Program-made: the position numbers and the translations under genes
Part shown: positions 1 to 13,750 of the stretch, one piece after another
Layout of the letters: each line of letters starts with the position of its first letter
Position numbering within the stretch: the stretch's first letter is position 1
Assembly (NCBI GenBank): GCA_024803745.1
Contig: JANJXV010000162.1
Coordinates: forward strand, 92,501-156,500
Length of the DNA stretch: 64,000 nt
Source: Megascapheus bottae
Taxonomy: Eukaryota > Chordata > Mammalia > Rodentia > Geomyidae
Direction: 5' to 3'
Notes under the pieces: model-generated
The model's database searches: none
The model's input: only the letters and a program-made list of their open reading frames with translations
What the model was told of the DNA's origin: nothing

Positions 1-1356
1 CCTTACCCTAAACCTAACGCTAACCCTAACCCTTACCCTTACCCTAACCCTAACCATAACTCTAAACCTAACCCTAACCCTAAACCTATCCCTTACCCTA
101 ACCTACCCTAATCCTAAACCTAACCCTTAACCTTACCCTCACCCTAACTATAACCTTAAACCTAACCCTAACCCTAACCTTAACCCTAAACCTTACCCTT
201 ACACTAATCCTAACCCAAACCCTAAACCTAACCCGAACCCTAACCCTCACCCTTACCCTAATCCTAACCCGATACGTAACCCTAACCCTTAGCCTTATCG
301 TAACCGTAACCCTAATCTTAACCCTAACCCTAACCCTAAACCTAACCTTAAACCTAACCCTTATCCTTTCCCTACACGTCACCCTAACCCTTACCCTAGG
401 CCTTACCCTAATCCTACCCTAACCCTAACCCCTAACCCTAACCCTAACCCTAACCCCTAACCCATAACCATAACCCTAACCCTAAAGCTAACACATACCC
501 TTATCCTAACCCTAACCCTAACCTTAACCTAACTCTAAACCTAACCCTAAACCTATCCCTAACGCTAACCCTAACCCTTACCATAACCCTAACCTTAAAC
601 CCAACATTAAACCTAACCCTTACCCTTACACTAACCCTAACCCTAAACCTAACCCTAACCCTAACCCTATCCCCAACCCTATCCCTTACCTTTACGCTAA
701 CCCTAACCCTAAATGTAACCCTAACCCTATCCCCTAACCGTAACCCTAACCCTAACCCTTACCCTTACCCTAACGCTAACCTTAACCCTAACGCTTACAC
801 TTACCCTAACCCTAAACCTAACCCTAACCCTTATCCTACCCCTAACCCTAACAGTAACCCTAACCCTTAACCTAACCCTAACACTAATCCTAACCTCTAA
901 CCCTAACTCTTACCAAACCCTAACCCTAAGCCCTAACCCTAACCCCTAACCGAAACCCTAACCCTAACCCTTACCCTAACCCTAACCCTAACCCTAACAC
1001 TAACACTTACCCTAACCCTAACGCTAACCCTTCTCCTAACCCTAACCCTAAACCTAAACCTTAACCCAACCCTAACACTAAACCTAACCCATAAGCCTAA
1101 CCCTTACCTAACCCTTACCCTGACCCTAACCCTAACCCCTAACCCTAACCATAACCATAACCCTAAACCTTACCCTTACTCTAACCCTAAAACTAACCCT
1201 CTCCCTAAACCTAACCCTTACCCTGAACCTAACCCCAAACCTAACGCTAACCCTAAACCTAACCGTTATCCTAAACCTAACCTTAAATCCTACACTAAAC
1301 CTAACCCTAACCCTAACCCTAACCCTTACCCTTACCTTAACCCTAAACCTAACCCT
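1..1356. repeat. Leading degenerate repeat, no clear tandem higher-order unit
   Basis: This stretch is degenerate from its first bases, so the window does not begin in perfect telomere. It has no near-identical partner that I could place. The part near 1150-1356 (CTCTCCCT at 1199, then TATCCTAAACC and CCTACACTAAACC) is a diverged relative of the family that dominates the next 11 kb. It may be the older left edge of that family. Confidence 0.7.
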
Positions 1357-2255
1357 AACAATTAGCCTAACCCTAACCCTAACCCTAACCCTAACCCTAA
1401 CCCTAACCCTAAACCTAACACATACCCGTACCCTAACCCTAACCCTAACCCTAACCTAACCCTAAACCTAACCCTAACCCTAACCTTAACCATTACCCGT
1501 ACGTAACCCTAACCCTTACCCTAACGCTAAACCTTACCCTAACCCTAACCCTAATCCTAACCCTAACCCTTAACCTTACCCTAACCCTAACCCTAACCCT
1601 AACCCTACCACTTACTTTTATCCTAACACTAACCCTAAACCTAACCCTAACCCTAACCCTAACCCTTATCCTAACCCTAACCCTAACCCTAACCCTGACC
1701 CTTAACACAACCCTAACACTAACCCTAATCCCTAACCCTAACCCTTACCTAACACTTACCCTAACCCTAACACTAATCCCTAACCCTAACCCTAACCCTA
1801 ACCATAACCCTAAAACTTACCCTTAACCTAAACCTAAACCTAACCCTCTCCCTAAACCTAACCCTTACCCTTAACCTAACCCTAACCCTAACGCTAACCC
1901 TAAACCTAACCCTTATCCTAAACCTAACCCTAAACCCTACACTAAACCTAACCCTAACCCTTACCCTTACCTTAACCCTAAACCAAACCTAACAATTAGC
2001 CTAATCCTAACACTAACCCTAACGCTATCCCTAACCATAACCCTAAACCTAACACATACCCTTACCCTAACCCTAACCCTAACCCTAACCTAACCCTAAA
2101 CCTAACCCTAACCCTAACCCTAATCCTTACCCTAACCCTAACCTTAACCCCAACACTAAACCTAACCCTAACCCTGACCCTAAACCTAAACCTAACCCTA
2201 ACCCCAACCCTTACAATTACCCTAACCCTAACCTGAAACCTAACCTTAACCCTAA

Positions 2256-2994
2256 CCCTAACCCTAACCCTAACCCTAACCCTTACCCTAACCGTAACGT
2301 AATCCTAACCCTAATGCTTGCCCTTACAATAAACCTAACCCTAACCCTAAAACTAACCCTAACCCTAACCTTAAACCTAACCCTTACCCTAACCCTAACC
2401 CTAACCCTAAATCTAACCCTAATCCTAACCCTTACTCTTACCCTAACCCTAACCCTAAGCATAACACTTACACTTAACCTAACCTAACCCTAACCCTAAC
2501 GCTTCCCCTAACCCTAACACTAACCCTAATACTAACCCTAAACCTTACACTAAACCTAAGCCTAACCCCTAACCCTATACCTAAACTTAACCCTTATTCT
2601 TATCCTAACCTTAACCCTACTCTTAACCCTAACCCTAACCCTAATCCTAAAACTAACACATACCCTTACCCTAAGCCAAACCCTCAACCTATCCCTTATC
2701 CTAACCCTAACCCTAACGCTAACCCTAACCCTTAACCTAACCCTAACACTAACCCTAAACCCTAACCCTAACCCTTACCTAACCCTAACACTAACCCTAA
2801 CCCTAACCCCTAACCCTAACCGTAAACCTAACCCCTAACCCTGACCCTAACCCTAACGCTTACCCTAACCCTAACACTAACACTTACCCTAACCCTAACC
2901 CTAACCCTAACGCTTACCCTAACCCTAACACTAACACTTACCCTAACCCTAACCCTAACCCTTATCCTAACCCTAACCCTAAACCTAACCCTTA

Positions 2995-3026
<32 letters not shown>

Positions 3027-6012
3027 CTAACCCTAACCCTTACCCTTACCCTAACCCTAAACCTAACCCTCTCCCTAAACCTAACACTTCCCCTTAACCT
3101 AACCCTAAACCTAACGCTAACCCTAAACCTAACCCTTATCCTAACCTAAACTTAAACCCTACACTAAACCTAACCCTAACCCTAACCCTAACCCTTACCA
3201 TTACCTTAACCCTAAACCTAAACCTAACAACTAGCCTAACCCTAACACTCACCATAACCCTAACCCTAACACATACCCTTACCCTAACCCTAACCCTAAC
3301 CCTAACCTAATCCTAAACCTAACCCTAACCCTAACCCTAATCCTTACCCTAACCCTAAACTTAACCCCAATACTAAACCTAACCCTAACTCTAACATTAA
3401 CCCTTACCCTTTCCCTAACCCTAACCGAAACATAACCCTAGCCCTTACCCTTACCCTAACCCTAAACCTAACCCTCTCCCTAAACCTAACACTTCCCCTT
3501 AACCTAACCCTAACACTAACGCTAACCCTAAACCTAACCCTTATCCTAAACCTAACCCTAAACCCTACACTAAACCTAACCCTAACCCTTACCCTTACCT
3601 TAACCATAAACCTAACCCTAACAATTAGCCTAACCCTAACACTAACCCTAACCCTAACCCTAACCCTAACACATACCCTTAGCCAAACCCTAACCCTAAC
3701 CCTACCCTAACCCTAACCTAGCCCTAAACCTAACCCTAACCCTAACCCTAATCCTTACCCTAACCCTAACCTTATCCCCAACACTAAACCTAACCCTAAC
3801 CCTAACATTATCCCTTACCCTTTCCCTAACACTAACTCTAAACCTAAACCTAACCCTAACCCTCACCCTAACCCTAACCCTAATCCTAAACCTAACCCTT
3901 AACCTTACCCTAACCCTAACCCTAACCCTAATCCTAACCCTAACCCTAACCCTAACACTAACCCTTAACCCAACCCTAACACTAACCCTAACCCCTAACC
4001 CTAACCCTTACCTAACCCTTAACCTAACGCTAACCCTAACCCCTAACCCTAACCCTAACCATAACCCTAACCCTTACCCTTACCCTAACAATAAACCTAA
4101 CCCTCACCCTAAACCTATCCCTTAACCTTAACCTAACCCAAACACTAACGCTAACCCTAAACCTAAACCTTATCCTAAACCTAACCCTAAACCCTATACT
4201 AAACCTAACCCTTACCCTTACCCTTACCTTAACCCTAAACCTAACCCTAACAATTAGCCTAACCCTAACACTAACCCTAACCCTAACCCTAACTCTAACA
4301 CATACCCTTACCCAAACCCTAACCCTAACCCTAACCCTAACCTAACCCTAAACCGAACCCTAACCCTAACCCTAATCCTTACCCTAACCCTAACCTTAAC
4401 CCCAATACTAAACCTAACCCTAACCCTAACCTTAACCCTTACCCTTTCCTAACCCTAACCCTAAACCTAATCCTAACCCTAACCCTCACCCTAACCCTAA
4501 CCCTAATCCTAACCCTAACCCTTAACCTTACCCTAACCCTAACCCTAACCCTAACCCTAACCCTAATCCTAACCCTAACCCTTAACCTTACCCTAACCCT
4601 AACCCTAACCCTAACCCTACCACTTACTTTTATCCTAACACTAACCCTAAACCTAACCCTAACCCTAACCCTAACGCTTATCCTAACCCTAACCCTAACC
4701 CTAACCCTTAACACAACCCTAACACTAACCCTAATCCCTAACCCTAACCCTTACCTAACACTTACCCTAACCCTAACACTAATCCCTAACCCTAACCCTA
4801 ACCCTAACCATAACCCTAAAACTTACCCTTAACCTAACCCTAAACCTAAACCTCTCCCTAAACCTAACCCTTACCCTGAACCTAACCCTAACCCTAACGC
4901 TAACCCTAAACCTAACCCTTATCCTAAACCTAACCCTAAACCCTACACTAAACCTAACCCTAACCCTTACCCTTACCTTAACCCTAAACCAAACCTAACA
5001 ATTAGCCTAATCCTAACACTAACCCTAACGCTATCCCTAACCGTAACCCTAAACCTAACACATACCCTTACCCTAACCCTAACCCTAACCCTAACCTAAC
5101 CCTAAACCTAACCCTAAACCTAACCCTAACCCTAACCCTAATCCTTACCCTAACCCTAACCTTAACCCCAACACTAAACCTAACCCTAACCCTGACCCTA
5201 AACCTAAACCTAACCCTAACCCCAACCCTTACAATTACCCTAACCCTAACCTGAAACCTAACCTTAACCCTAACCCTAACCCTAACCCTAACCCTAACCC
5301 TTACCCTAACCGTAACGTAATCCTAACCCTAATGCTTGCCCTTACAATAAACCTAACCCTAACCCTAAAACTAACCCTAACCCTAACCTTAAACCTAACC
5401 CTTACCCTAACCCTAACCCTAACCCTAAATCTAACCCTAATCCTAACCCTTACTCTTACCCTAACCCTAACCCTAAGCATAACACTTACACTTAACCTAA
5501 CCTAACCCTAACCCTAACGCTTCCCCTAACCCTAACACTAACCCTAATACTAACCCTAAACCTTACACTAAACCTAAGCCTAACCCCTAACCCTATACCT
5601 AAACTTAACCCTTATTCTTATCCTAACCTTAACCCTACTCTTAACCCTAACCCTAACCCTAATCCTAAAACTAACACATACCCTTACCCTAAGCCAAACC
5701 CTCAACCTATCCCTTATCCTAACCCTAACCCTAACGCTAACCCTAACCCTTAACCTAACCCTAACACTAACCCTAAACCCTAACCCTAACCCTTACCTAA
5801 CCCTAACACTAACCCTAACCCTAACCCCTAACCCTAACCGTAAACCTAACCCCTAACCCTGACCCTAACCCTAACGCTTACCCTAACCCTAACACTAACA
5901 CTTACCCTAACCCTAACCCTAACCCTAACGCTTGCCCTAACCCTAACACTAACACTTACCCTAACCCTAACCCTAACCCTTATCCTAACCCTAACCCTAA
6001 ACCTAACCCTTA

Positions 6013-6044
<32 letters not shown>

Positions 6045-6937
6045 CTAACCCTAACCCTTACCCTTACCCTAACCCTAAACCTAACCCTCTCCCTAAACCT
6101 AACACTTCCCCTTAACCTAACCCTAAACCTAACGCTAACCCTAAACCTAACCCTTATCCTAACCTAAACTTAAACCCTACACTAAACCTAACCCTAACCC
6201 TAACCCTAACCCTTACCATTACCTTAACCCTAAACCTAAACCTAACAACTAGCCTAACCCTAACACTCACCATAACCCTAACCCTAACACATACCCTTAC
6301 CCTAACCCTAACCCTAACCCTAACCTAATCCTAAACCTAACCCTAACCCTAACCCTAATCCTTACCCTAACCCTAAACTTAACCCCAATACTAAACCTAA
6401 CCCTAACTCTAACATTAACCCTTACCCTTTCCCTAACCCTAACCGAAACATAACCCTAGCCCTTACCCTTACCCTAACCCTAAACCTAACCCTCTCCCTA
6501 AACCTAACACTTCCCCTTAACCTAACCCTAACACTAACGCTAACCCTAAACCTAACCCTTATCCTAAACCTAACCCTAAACCCTACACTAAACCTAACCC
6601 TAACCCTTACCCTTACCTTAACCAAAAACCTAACCCTAACAATTAGCCTAACCCTAACACTAACCCTAACCCTAACCCTAACCCTAACACATACCCTTAG
6701 CCAAACCCTAACCCTAACCCTACCCTAACCCTAACCTAGCCCTAAACCTAACCCTAACCCTAACCCTAATCCTTACCCTAACCCTAACCTTATCCCCAAC
6801 ACTAAACCTAACCCTAACCCTAACATTATCCCTTACCCTTTCCCTAACACTAACTCTAAACCTAAACCTAACCCTAACCCTCACCCTAACCCTAACCCTA
6901 ATCCTAAACCTAACCCTTAACCTTACCCTAACCCTAA
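2256..6937. repeat. 4,682 bp super-unit, copy A
   Basis: This is the first copy of a tandem duplication holding one full ~3,018 bp unit and one unit shortened by about 1,354 bp. Landmarks at 2291, 3607, 4439 and 5309 return exactly 4,682 bp later. The left edge is a perfect CCCTAA run at about 2250-2280 and the right edge a similar run at about 6925-6965. A 54 bp (nine-hexamer) internal doublet starting at CGCTTACC 2857 and 2911 is present here. Confidence 0.85.
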
Positions 6938-7676
6938 CCCTAACCCTAACCCTAACCCTAACCCTTACCCTAACCGTAACGTAATCCTAACCCTAATGCT
7001 TGCCCTTACAATAAACCTAACCCTAACCCTAAAACTAACCCTAACCCTAACCTTAAACCTAACCCTTACCCTAACCCTAACCCTAACCCTAAATCTAACC
7101 CTAATCCTAACCCTTACTCTTACCCTAACCCTAACCCTAAGCATAACACTTACACTTAACCTAACCTAACCCTAACCCTAACGCTTCCCCTAACCCTAAC
7201 ACTAACCCTAATACTAACCCTAAACCTTACACTAAACCTAAGCCTAACCCCTAACCCTATACCTAAACTTAACCCTTATTCTTATCCTAACCTTAACCCT
7301 ACTCTTAACCCTAACCCTAACCCTAATCCTAAAACTAACACATACCCTTACCCTAAGCCAAACCCTCAACCTATCCCTTATCCTAACCCTAACCCTAACG
7401 CTAACCCTAACCCTTAACCTAACCCTAACACTAACCCTAAACCCTAACCCTAACCCTTACCTAACCCTAACACTAACCCTAACCCTAACCCCTAACCCTA
7501 ACCGTAAACCTAACCCCTAACCCTGACCCTAACCCTAACGCTTACCCTAACCCTAACACTAACACTTACCCTAACCCTAACCCTAACCCTAACGCTTGCC
7601 CTAACCCTAACACTAACACTTACCCTAACCCTAACCCTAACCCTTATCCTAACCCTAACCCTAAACCTAACCCTTA

Positions 7677-7708
<32 letters not shown>

Positions 7709-10640
7709 CTAACCCTAACCCTTACCCTTACCCTAACCCTAAACCTAACCCTCTCCCTAAACCTAACACTTCCCCTTAACCTAACCCTAAACCTAACGCT
7801 AACCCTAAACCTAACCCTTATCCTAACCTAAACTTAAACCCTACACTAAACCTAACCCTAACCCTAACCCTAACCCTTACCATTACCTTAACCCTAAACC
7901 TAAACCTAACAACTAGCCTAACCCTAACACTCACCATAACCCTAACCCTAACACATACCCTTACCCTAACCCTAACCCTAACCCTAACCTAATCCTAAAC
8001 CTAACCCTAACCCTAACCCTAATCCTTACCCTAACCCTAAACTTAACCCCAATACTAAACCTAACCCTAACTCTAACATTAACCCTTACCCTTTCCCTAA
8101 CCCTAACCGAAACATAACCCTAGCCCTTACCCTTACCCTAACCCTAAACCTAACCCTCTCCCTAAACCTAACACTTCCCCTTAACCTAACCCTAACACTA
8201 ACGCTAACCCTAAACCTAACCCTTATCCTAAACCTAACCCTAAACCCTACACTAAACCTAACCCTAACCCTTACCCTTACCTTAACCATAAACCTAACCC
8301 TAACAATTAGCCTAACCCTAACACTAACCCTAACCCTAACCCTAACCCTAACACATACCCTTAGCCAAACCCTAACCCTAACCCTACCCTAACCCTAACC
8401 TAGCCCTAAACCTAACCCTAACCCTAACCCTAATCCTTACCCTAACCCTAACCTTATCCCCAACACTAAACCTAACCCTAACCCTAACATTATCCCTTAC
8501 CCTTTCCCTAACACTAACTCTAAACCTAAACCTAACCCTAACCCTCACCCTAACCCTAACCCTAATCCTAAACCTAACCCTTAACCTTACCCTAACCCTA
8601 ACCCTAACCCTAATCCTAACCCTAACCCTAACCCTAACACTAACCCTTAACCCAACCCTAACACTAACCCTAACCCCTAACCCTAACCCTTACCTAACCC
8701 TTAACCTAACGCTAACCCTAACCCCTAACCCTAACCCTAACCATAACCCTAACCCTTACCCTTACCCTAACAATAAACCTAACCCTCACCCTAAACCTAT
8801 CCCTTAACCTTAACCTAACCCAAACACTAACGCTAACCCTAAACCTAAACCTTATCCTAAACCTAACCCTAAACCCTATACTAAACCTAACCCTTACCCT
8901 TACCCTTACCTTAACCCTAAACCTAACCCTAACAATTAGCCTAACCCTAACACTAACCCTAACCCTAACCCTAACTCTAACACATACCCTTACCCAAACC
9001 CTAACCCTAACCCTAACCCTAACCTAACCCTAAACCGAACCCTAACCCTAACCCTAATCCTTACCCTAACCCTAACCTTAACCCCAATACTAAACCTAAC
9101 CCTAACCCTAACCTTAACCCTTACCCTTTCCTAACCCTAACCCTAAACCTAATCCTAACCCTAACCCTCACCCTAACCCTAACCCTAATCCTAACCCTAA
9201 CCCTTAACCTTACCCTAACCCTAACCCTAACCCTAACCCTAACCCTAATCCTAACCCTAACCCTTAACCTTACCCTAACCCTAACCCTAACCCTAACCCT
9301 ACCACTTACTTTTATCCTAACACTAACCCTAAACCTAACCCTAACCCTAACCCTAACGCTTATCCTAACCCTAACCCTAACCCTAACCCTTAACACAACC
9401 CTAACACTAACCCTAATCCCTAACCCTAACCCTTACCTAACACTTACCCTAACCCTAACACTAATCCCTAACCCTAACCCTAACCCTAACCATAACCCTA
9501 AAACTTACCCTTAACCTAACCCTAAACCTAAACCTCTCCCTAAACCTAACCCTTACCCTGAACCTAACCCTAACCCTAACGCTAACCCTAAACCTAACCC
9601 TTATCCTAAACCTAACCCTAAACCCTACACTAAACCTAACCCTAACCCTTACCCTTACCTTAACCCTAAACCAAACCTAACAATTAGCCTAATCCTAACA
9701 CTAACCCTAACGCTATCCCTAACCGTAACCCTAAACCTAACACATACCCTTACCCTAACCCTAACCCTAACCCTAACCTAACCCTAAACCTAACCCTAAA
9801 CCTAACCCTAACCCTAACCCTAATCCTTACCCTAACCCTAACCTTAACCCCAACACTAAACCTAACCCTAACCCTGACCCTAAACCTAAACCTAACCCTA
9901 ACCCCAACCCTTACAATTACCCTAACCCTAACCTGAAACCTAACCTTAACCCTAACCCTAACCCTAACCCTAACCCTAACCCTTACCCTAACCGTAACGT
10001 AATCCTAACCCTAATGCTTGCCCTTACAATAAACCTAACCCTAACCCTAAAACTAACCCTAACCCTAACCTTAAACCTAACCCTTACCCTAACCCTAACC
10101 CTAACCCTAAATCTAACCCTAATCCTAACCCTTACTCTTACCCTAACCCTAACCCTAAGCATAACACTTACACTTAACCTAACCTAACCCTAACCCTAAC
10201 GCTTCCCCTAACCCTAACACTAACCCTAATACTAACCCTAAACCTTACACTAAACCTAAGCCTAACCCCTAACCCTATACCTAAACTTAACCCTTATTCT
10301 TATCCTAACCTTAACCCTACTCTTAACCCTAACCCTAACCCTAATCCTAAAACTAACACATACCCTTACCCTAAGCCAAACCCTAAACCTATCCCTTATC
10401 CTAACCCTAACCCTAACGCTAACCCTAACCCTTAACCTAACCCTAACACTAACCCTAAACCCTAACCCTAACCCTTACCTAACCCTAACACTAACCCTAA
10501 CCCTAACCCCTAACCCTAACCGTAAACCTAACCCCTAACCCTGACCCTAACCCTAACGCTTACCCTAACCCTAACACTAACACTTACCCTAACCCTAACC
10601 CTAACCCTTATGCTAACCCTAACCCTAAACCTAACCCTTA

Positions 10641-10672
<32 letters not shown>

Positions 10673-11566
10673 CTAACCCTAACCCTTACCCTTACCCTAA
10701 CCCTAAACCTAACCCTCTCCCTAAACCTAACACTTCCCCTTAACCTAACCCTAAACCTAACGCTAACCCTAAACCTAACCCTTATCCTAACCTAAACTTA
10801 AACCCTACACTAAACCTAACCCTAACCCTAACCCTAACCCTTACCATTACCTTAACCCTAAACCTAAACCTAACAACTAGCCTAACCCTAACACTCACCA
10901 TAACCCTAACCCTAACACATACCCTTACCCTAACCCTAACCCTAACCCTAACCTAATCCTAAACCTAACCCTAACCCTAACCCTAATCCTTACCCTAACC
11001 CTAAACTTAACCCCAATACTAAACCTAACCCTAACTCTAACATTAACCCTTACCCTTTCCCTAACCCTAACCGAAACATAACCCTAGCCCTTACCCTTAC
11101 CCTAACCCTAAACCTAACCCTCTCCCTAAACCTAACACTTCCCCTTAACCTAACCCTAACACTAACGCTAACCCTAAACCTAACCCTTATCCTAAACCTA
11201 ACCCTAAACCCTACACTAAACCTAACCCTAACCCTTACCCTTACCTTAACCAAAAACCTAACCCTAACAATTAGCCTAACCCTAACACTAACCCTAACCC
11301 TAACCCTAACCCTAACACATACCCTTAGCCAAACCCTAACCCTAACCCTACCCTAACCCTAACCTAGCCCTAAACCTAACCCTAACCCTAACCCTAATCC
11401 TTACCCTAACCCTAACCTTATCCCCAACACTAAACCTAACCCTAACCCTAACATTATCCCTTACCCTTTCCCTAACACTAACTCTAAACCTAAACCTAAC
11501 CCTAACCCTCACCCTAACCCTAACCCTAATCCTAAACCTAACCCTTAACCTTACCCTAACCCTAAC
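6938..11566. repeat. 4,682 bp super-unit, copy B (54 bp shorter)
   Basis: This is the second tandem copy of the super-unit. It matches copy A at an offset of 4,682 bp until about 10,560. There the 54 bp doublet seen at 2857/2911, 5875/5929 and 7539/7593 is reduced to one member at 10557, and the offset becomes 4,628. The family then continues to about 12,190 in the order seen after 3,900, before the sequence diverges. Confidence 0.85.
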
Positions 11567-12190
11567 CCTAACCCTAATCCTAACCCTAACCCTAACCCTA
11601 ACACTAACCCTTAACCCAACCCTAACACTAACCCTAACCCCTAACCCTAACCCTTACCTAACCCTTAACCTAACGCTAAACCTAACCCCTAACCCTAACC
11701 CTAACCATAACCCTAACCCTTACCCTTACCCTAACAATAAACCTAACCCTCACCCTAAACCTATCCCTTAACCTTAACCTAACCCAAACACTAACGCTAA
11801 CCCTAAACCTAACCCTTATCCTAAACCTAACCCTAAACCCTATACTAAACCTAACCCTTACCCTTACCCTTACCTTAACCCTAAACCTAACCCTAACAAT
11901 TAGCCTAACCCTAACACTAACCCTAACCCTAACCCTAACTCTAACACATACCCTTACCCAAACCCTAACCCTAACCCTAACCCTAACCTAACCCTAAACC
12001 GAACCCTAACCCTAACCCTAATCCTTACCCTAACCCTAACCTTAACCCCAATACTAAACCTAACCCTAACCCTAACCTTAACCCTTACCCTTTCCTAACC
12101 CTAACCCTAAACCTAACCCTAACCCTAACCCTCACCCTAACCCTAACCCTAATCCTAACCCTAACCCTTAACCTTACCCTAACCCTAACC

Positions 12191-13750
12191 CTAAACCTAA
12201 ACCTAACCCTAACCCTAACCTTAACCCTAACCCTTACCCTTACCCTCACCCTAACCCTAACCCTAACCCTGAACCTAACCCTAATCCTACACTAACCCTT
12301 ACCCTTACCCTAACGCTATACCTAAACCTTACCCTTACCCTAAACCTAACTCTAACACTTATCCTAAACCTAACCCTAACCCTAAACCTAACCCTTACCC
12401 TTACCTTAACCCTAACCCTAACCCTAACCATTACCCTTACTCTAACCCTAACCCTAACTCTAACACCTAACCCTACCCTAAACCTAACCCCTAACCCTAA
12501 CCCTGACCCTAAACCTAACACTTACAATTACCCTAATCCCTAACCTAACCCTAACCCCAACACTAACCCTTACCTAACCCTAAACCTAACCCTTACCGTT
12601 AACCTTACCCTAACCCTAAACCTAACCCTCTCCCTAACCCTAACGCTTACCCTTAAACTAACCCTAACCCTAATCCTAAACCTAACCCTTACCCTAAACC
12701 GAACCCTAAGCCTTACCCTAAACCTAACACTAACCCTAAACGTAACCTTTACCCTTAACTTATCCCTAAACCTAACTCGAACACTTAGCCTAAGCCTAAC
12801 GCTAACCCTAAACCTAACACTAACCCTAACCCTAACACATACCCTTACTCTAAACCTAACCATAACCCTAACCCTAACCTAACCCTAAACCTAACCCTAA
12901 CCCTAACCCTAACCCTTACCCTAATCCTAACCTTAACCCAACAATAAACCTAACCCTAACCCTAACCCTAACCCTTACCCTAACCCTAACGCTAATCCTA
13001 AACCTAAACCTTAACCTTACCCTAACAGTACCCCAAACCCTAAACCTAACCCGAACCCTAACCTTAACCCTAAACCTTACCCTTACCCTAACCCTAACCC
13101 TAACCCTAATCCTAACTCAAAACCTAACCCTAACCCTTACCAATACCCTAACGCTAACCCTAAAACTTACCCTTACCCTAAACCTAACCCTAACCCTAAC
13201 CCTAACTCTAAACCTAACCCTGACCCTAACCCTAAACCTTACCCTAAACCCTACCCTAATCCTAAACCTAACCCTAACCCTAACCTTAACCCTAACCCTT
13301 ACACTTACACTAACCCTAACCCTAAACCTAACCCTAAACCTAACCCTAACCCTAACCCTAACTCTCACCCTAACTCTCACCCTTACCCTAAACCTAAACT
13401 TATACCTAACCCTAACCCTTACTCTTATCCTAAACTTAACCCTAAAGTTAACCCTAACCCTAACCGTAACACTAACAATAACACTAACACTTACTCTTAC
13501 CCTAACCCTAAACCTAACCCTAACCCTTACCCTAACCCAAACCCTAACCCTAACCTTAACCCTTAACCCAACCCTAACACTAAACCTAACCCCTAACCCT
13601 AACCCGTACCCTACCCTAAACTTAACCCTAACCCCTAACCCTAACCGTAACCCTAACCCCTAACCCTAACCCTAACCCTAACCCTTACCCTAACCCTAAC
13701 ACTAACACTTACCCTAACCCTAAACCTAACCCTTATACTAACCCTACCCC
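12191..13750. repeat. Degenerate linker with family 2 and family 5 landmarks
   Basis: This stretch has no tandem partner next to it. It carries CTTAGCCTAAGCCTAACGC at 12784, a landmark that returns at 14080, 16560, 29009 and 41929. Near 13216 it has CCCTGACCCTAACCC followed by CCCTACCCTAATCC, a module that returns near 27865, 39825, 41020 and 45715. It is therefore a single-copy mosaic of modules found elsewhere in the window. Confidence 0.7.

Larger units (their letters stand above)
1357..12190. repeat. Higher-order repeat family 1 (landmark AACAATTAGCC), period about 3,018 bp
   Basis: The rare motif AACAATTAGCC occurs at 1357, 1991, 3620, 4249, 4997, 6638, 8302, 8931, 9679, 11266 and 11895. 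A sister form AACAACTAGCC occurs at 3226, 6244, 7908 and 10872. Spacings near 400, 630 and 750 bp suggest older subunits. A second landmark (CGTAACGTAATCC followed by AATGCTTGCC) lies at 2291, 5309, 6973 and 9991, giving steps of 3018, 1664 and 3018 bp. A third (CCACTTACTTTTATCC) lies at 1608, 4620 and 9302. Copies agree nearly base for base, so they duplicated long after the hexamers had degenerated. Confidence 0.9.

Noticed and set aside
1..500. True chromosome terminus at base 1
   Set aside because: The first bases already have the same mix of variants as the interior and no long perfect run, so an end cannot be claimed from the sequence.
3404..11253. Four nearly identical 67-codon frames (3404, 6422, 8086, 11050), at first sight a gene family
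   Set aside because: They are copies of one stretch of the 3,018/4,682 bp higher-order repeat. Their identity comes from DNA duplication, with no sign of coding constraint.
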